Shown here piece by piece: positions 60,710 through 64,000 of a DNA stretch of 64,000 nucleotides. Below the pieces are notes generated by a model, which had not been told where the DNA came from, did not search any database, and worked only from the letters and a program-made list of their open reading frames with translations. Both the position numbers and the translations under genes were made by a program. Positions within the stretch are counted from its first letter, which is position 1; every line of letters starts with the position of its first letter. Location of the stretch: NCBI RefSeq assembly GCF_052060015.1, contig NZ_JBPODZ010000010.1:1-64000 (forward strand). The letters are read 5' to 3'. This DNA is from Arhodomonas sp052060015. GTDB taxonomy: Bacteria; Pseudomonadota; Gammaproteobacteria; Nitrococcales; Nitrococcaceae.

Positions 60710-62407
60710 TCAACCCCCCTGATAGCCGTAGTGCTCACGCGCCGCCTGCTCCGAGACGAAGCCCTCGCGCATATCTTCCGCCACCGCCGCGCGGTCCCGC
60801 TTGGTCGGATCCCCGTAACCACCCCCACTAGGGGTCACCAGACGCACCCGATCACCCTTGCGGATCGAGAGATTCGAGTACCGGCTGGTTGATGGCTTGC
60901 CGTAGGCCTCCCGGACCGTCTGCCACTGTTCGCTTGCCTTCTTCTTAACCAGGGTTGCGCCTAGGGCACCGTCCTTACCGCCCTTGAGGCCCCAGGCCGG
61001 CAGGATGTGCCGGTCGGTCATCTGTGAGCAGGTGATCTCCTCGTTGAGGCAAAGCATCTGCTTGGTGTAGCCGAGACCACCCCGGTACTGGCCCGGGCCG
61101 CCGCCGTCGACATTCAGCGATAGGCGCTCGACCCGCCAGGGGAAGCGGGTCTCGTAGACCTCGGTGGGCGTGATTCGGCAGTTACCGTTGATGGAATCGA
61201 TCGCGTCATTGCCATCCGCAAAGGAGCGTCCGCCATAACCGACCATCTCGAGGTCATAGCAGGCGAAGTACTCACCGGAATCCGCATCCACGCCACCGAA
61301 GACGAAGTTGCAGTGCGTCGCGCCCTCGGAGGCCATCACATGGTTGGGTACCGCATCGGCCATTGCACCGAAGATCACACCCACGACACGGGGATGGGTG
61401 TCGGTGTTGCCCCCTACCGAAGGCCCGGGGAAGTCAACGTTGACGATAGTTCCCGGGGGCGCCATGACGCGGATCGGCCGAAAGCAGCCTGAGTTTCTCG
61501 GAATCGACGGATCCGTCATGTGCAGGATGGCGTTGTATGCCGCGGAGGTCGCGACGCCCAGGGTGCCGTTGATCGGGCCCGGGGCCTGTGGAGAGGAGCC
61601 CGCGTAATCAACGATCACCTCACCGCCGTTCTTGTGCACCTCCACTTTGATGGCGTACTCCGCATCCGACTCGACCCCGTCGCTCTCGATGTAGTCGGTA
61701 AACGAGTACACGCCGTCCGGTATCCCCTCCAGCTCGGCGCGCATCCGGCGCTCGGAGTACTCGAGAAGATCGTTGACGGTCTCACGCATCTTCTCCTTGC
61801 CGTACTTCCTGTAAATCTCGACCATCTGCCGCTCGCCAAGATTCACGGCCGCAATCAGGGCGCTAAGGTCACCGTAATTGGCCCGCGGCGTCCTGACGTT
61901 GGCGAGAAGGAGTTTCCAGACCTCGATATTGTCCTTCCCCGCCTTGCGGATCTTGACCGGCGGTATGCGCAGACCCTCCTGGAAGATCTCGGTGGCCTCG
62001 CCGGAGAATCCACCGGGGACCATGCCACCGACCTCGGCGAGGTGGCCGATGGCCACCGCGAAGCCCATAATCTCGCCTTCCACGAAGATGGGCTTGAAGA
62101 AGGTGTGTTCGGGGGTGTGCAGCCCGCCCCGGTAGGGGTCGTTGTGCACGATGATGTCGCCCTCCTCAAGGTCTTCCAGGGCGATCTCCTTGAGGCAGGA
62201 CTTGACCAGCAGCGGCATACCCCCGATCTGCGCCGGACAGTAATCGGCGACCGCGATCATGTCCCCATTCATGTCCGCGAGGCCGCAGGTGAAGTCCAGC
62301 GCTTCATTGAAGATGGTCGAATAGGATGTCTTCATCAGAACGACACCCATCTGCCGGCACAATGAAGTCATGGCCGACTCGAGAATGTTCATCGTCACGT
62401 AATCCAT
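60710..62407 (-). CDS. hyuB: Hydantoinase/oxoprolinase subunit B (HyuB)
   Basis: 565 aa from the ATG at 62407 (MDYVTMNILESAMTSLCRQMG), with AAGGAGGAG 5 nt upstream; a longer reading is rejected. HyuB signatures: SYSTIFNEALDFTCGLADMNGDM, GDIIVHNDPYRGGLHTPEHTFFKPIF, GHLAEVGGMVPGG, NGTLGVATSAAYNAI and GGPGQYRGGLGY. With HyuA it forms ATP-dependent ring-opening enzymes for hydantoins, 5-oxoproline, lactams such as caprolactam, or related carboxylases. HyuA ends 11 nt upstream. Confidence 0.93.
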   Translation of the reverse strand: MDYVTMNILESAMTSLCRQMGVVLMKTSYSTIFNEALDFTCGLADMNGDMIAVADYCPAQIGGMPLLVKSCLKEIALEDLEEGDIIVHNDPYRGGLHTPEHTFFKPIFVEGEIMGFAVAIGHLAEVGGMVPGGFSGEATEIFQEGLRIPPVKIRKAGKDNIEVWKLLLANVRTPRANYGDLSALIAAVNLGERQMVEIYRKYGKEKMRETVNDLLEYSERRMRAELEGIPDGVYSFTDYIESDGVESDAEYAIKVEVHKNGGEVIVDYAGSSPQAPGPINGTLGVATSAAYNAILHMTDPSIPRNSGCFRPIRVMAPPGTIVNVDFPGPSVGGNTDTHPRVVGVIFGAMADAVPNHVMASEGATHCNFVFGGVDADSGEYFACYDLEMVGYGGRSFADGNDAIDSINGNCRITPTEVYETRFPWRVERLSLNVDGGGPGQYRGGLGYTKQMLCLNEEITCSQMTDRHILPAWGLKGGKDGALGATLVKKKASEQWQTVREAYGKPSTSRYSNLSIRKGDRVRLVTPSGGGYGDPTKRDRAAVAEDMREGFVSEQAAREHYGYQGG

Positions 62408-62418
62408 GACGCTCCTCC

Positions 62419-64000
62419 TTACGCGGAAATTTTGAGATTGCCAAGTCGGTCGACCGTCAGGGACTGGCCGGGCTGCAGAACCGTTACCGATGAGTTCTCC
62501 TCGATCACTGCCGGGCCGGCGATCTCGTGCCCGCGCAGGAGGGAGTAGCGATCGTAAACCGGGGTTTCGATCCATCCCTGCTCATAACGAACCTTCCGTG
62601 CGCCCTTCGCATCCGGGCTTCCCTTGGCTTCCGCGAGCTCCGGGAGCTTCGGTTTATCGGAAAGCGCCACCGCGACCACCTTAAGGTTCACGGTCTCGAT
62701 GGTCTCGCCGGGGATGGAGAAACTGAACCGCTTCTCGTGCTCCTCGTGGAAACGCTTCCAGAGATCCTTGATCTGCTCTTCACTGAAGTCACTGGTGGGC
62801 ACGGTGAGCTCAAGCTCATGGTTCTGGCCGAGGTAGCGCGCCTCGATGGAGCGATAGATCTCGATGTCCTGCGCATACCCCTGCGCCCGCAGCTCGGAGA
62901 CCGCGTCGTTGACGAGCTCGGTCATCGCCTCCGTCGCCCGAGCCCCGTCGAAGGCCCGAGAGGTCTGCTGCACGGTGCGGTGACGGTCCACGCGGGCGTC
63001 GGTCATGATGAAGCCGAACGCGGAGAACTGTCCGGGGTAGTTCGGCACGAGGCCCTGAGGGATACCGGAGATCGACATCAGATCGCCAATGTGGACCGGG
63101 CCGGCGCCGCCGGAGGCGACCAGGGTGAAGTCCCGGGGATCCAGGCCGCGCTGCAGGAGCACCACGTGAAGCGCGCCCAGCATGTTGTTGTTGGCGATCT
63201 GAAGCATTGCATACGCGGCCTCATCGGCCTTCAGTCCGAGCTTTTCGCCGACCGCCGCCACGGCACGATGGGCGGCATCGGCGTCCAGTGCCATCTTTCC
63301 GCCGAGGAAATGCGCGGGATTGATCCGGCCCAGAACGACATTTGCATCCGTAACCGTCGCCTCCTCGCCACCACGGCCGTAACATGCGGGGCCCGGCTCG
63401 GCGCCGGCAGACTGGGGTCCCATGCGCAGCATGCCGCCCTTGTCTACCCAGGCAATGGAGCCGCCGCCCGCGCCGATGGTGTGGACGTCGATCATGGGGA
63501 CCTGGATGGGCAGCCCCCACTCCACCTCGAAGTCGGTGGTCATGTGCTCCATCGCATCGACCACCGTGGAGCAGTCCGTGGAGGTCCCGCCCATGTCAAA
63601 GGTCACGAGATTCTCGATGCCGGTGAGCTTCGACAGCGCACGCGTCGCCACCACCGCCCCCGTGGGACCCGAGAGCACCATCTGGACCGGAGCGGCCGCC
63701 GCACCGTCCACCGTGGCCTCCCCGCCGTTGGATTTGATCACACCGATGCGGTCACCGATGCCAATACCGTCCAGGCGCTCCTTGATGGTCTCGAAGTTCC
63801 GCGAGACCACGGGCTTGAGGTACGCGTCGGCAATGGTCGTCGATGCGCGGTCATACTCCTTCCATTTCGGGAGCACGTCATAGGAGATGGACACAGGGAT
63901 TCCGGGCAACTCCTCGCGGAACAACTCCCGGATTCGCTCCTCATGGCCCGGATCGATGTAAGAGAACAACGTGCAAATGGCCACCGCCTCAATGTCGGCT
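62419..64000 (-). CDS. hyuA: Hydantoinase/oxoprolinase subunit A (HyuA), partial
   Basis: The frame is open to the window end, so the N-terminal part is missing; about 527 residues are visible. The HyuA ASKHA-type signatures are present: VTFDMGGTSTDCSTVVD (phosphate-binding), IDVHTIGAGGGSIAWVDKGGMLRMGPQSAG, GPACYGRGG, TDANVVLGRINP and LVASGGAGPVHIGDL. It supplies the ATP-binding subunit of the HyuAB enzyme. Its stop lies 11 nt before hyuB. The substrate (hydantoin, lactam, 5-oxoproline, ketone) is not determined by these motifs. Confidence 0.93.
   Translation of the reverse strand, partial: ADIEAVAICTLFSYIDPGHEERIRELFREELPGIPVSISYDVLPKWKEYDRASTTIADAYLKPVVSRNFETIKERLDGIGIGDRIGVIKSNGGEATVDGAAAAPVQMVLSGPTGAVVATRALSKLTGIENLVTFDMGGTSTDCSTVVDAMEHMTTDFEVEWGLPIQVPMIDVHTIGAGGGSIAWVDKGGMLRMGPQSAGAEPGPACYGRGGEEATVTDANVVLGRINPAHFLGGKMALDADAAHRAVAAVGEKLGLKADEAAYAMLQIANNNMLGALHVVLLQRGLDPRDFTLVASGGAGPVHIGDLMSISGIPQGLVPNYPGQFSAFGFIMTDARVDRHRTVQQTSRAFDGARATEAMTELVNDAVSELRAQGYAQDIEIYRSIEARYLGQNHELELTVPTSDFSEEQIKDLWKRFHEEHEKRFSFSIPGETIETVNLKVVAVALSDKPKLPELAEAKGSPDAKGARKVRYEQGWIETPVYDRYSLLRGHEIAGPAVIEENSSVTVLQPGQSLTVDRLGNLKISA

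Overview
The window reads as a chromosomal segment of a high-GC gammaproteobacterium. The conserved block thrS-infC-rpmI-rplT-pheS-pheT-ihfA-merR-tRNA-Pro and the PA2778/PA2779-type gene pair point there. A halophilic or purple-sulfur-like lineage (Ectothiorhodospiraceae-like) is only a guess.

Layout. (1) 0.4-10.0 kb is core genome on the minus strand: a translation operon flanked by tRNA-Val(GAC) and tRNA-Pro(GGG), with two attenuator-like hairpins and a non-canonical ATC start for infC. (2) 10.0-39.9 kb is an accessory, defence-rich region. It opens with an Xre regulator, an AlpA-like gene, a tyrosine integrase and a TraI/MobH-like HD protein. An expanded type III restriction-modification operon follows (SNF2 helicase, DUF4391, Mod, RhuM, Res), then a PD-(D/E)XK-type protein. 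Next come a bacterial ubiquitin-like conjugation module (an E2-E1-JAB triple fusion behind a ComEC-like metallo-beta-lactamase with a Gly-rich C-terminus), an HNH nuclease coupled to a membrane pentapeptide-repeat protein, and a small array of integron gene cassettes with attC-like sites but no integrase. An IS3 element interrupts an ADP-ribosylglycohydrolase gene, and a LytTR regulator, a DUF418 membrane protein and toxin-antitoxin debris close the region. A direct repeat of about 138 bp brackets the stretch containing the PD-(D/E)XK and E2-E1-JAB genes. (3) 39.9-48.7 kb is a catabolic/envelope cluster: SDR, cupin dioxygenase, LuxR regulator, and an operon DUF1302-DUF1329-YCF48-RND. (4) 49.2-55.5 kb is a three-gene, translationally coupled operon of two very large tyrosine-recombinase-like proteins and a ParB-like protein. 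(5) 56.4-64.0 kb is a minus-strand catabolic operon: HyuA (cut by the window end), HyuB, a small Zn-ribbon protein, GabT-like aminotransferase, GabD-like dehydrogenase and ArgJ. It is compatible with ring opening of a lactam or hydantoin, then transamination and oxidation.

Strongest candidate for something under-described: the E2-E1-JAB/metallo-beta-lactamase pair, where the hydrolase itself ends in a Gly-rich tail and could be the conjugated partner. The paired giant recombinases and the orphan attC cassettes are next. All functional statements come from reading motifs and gene order; no database search was run.
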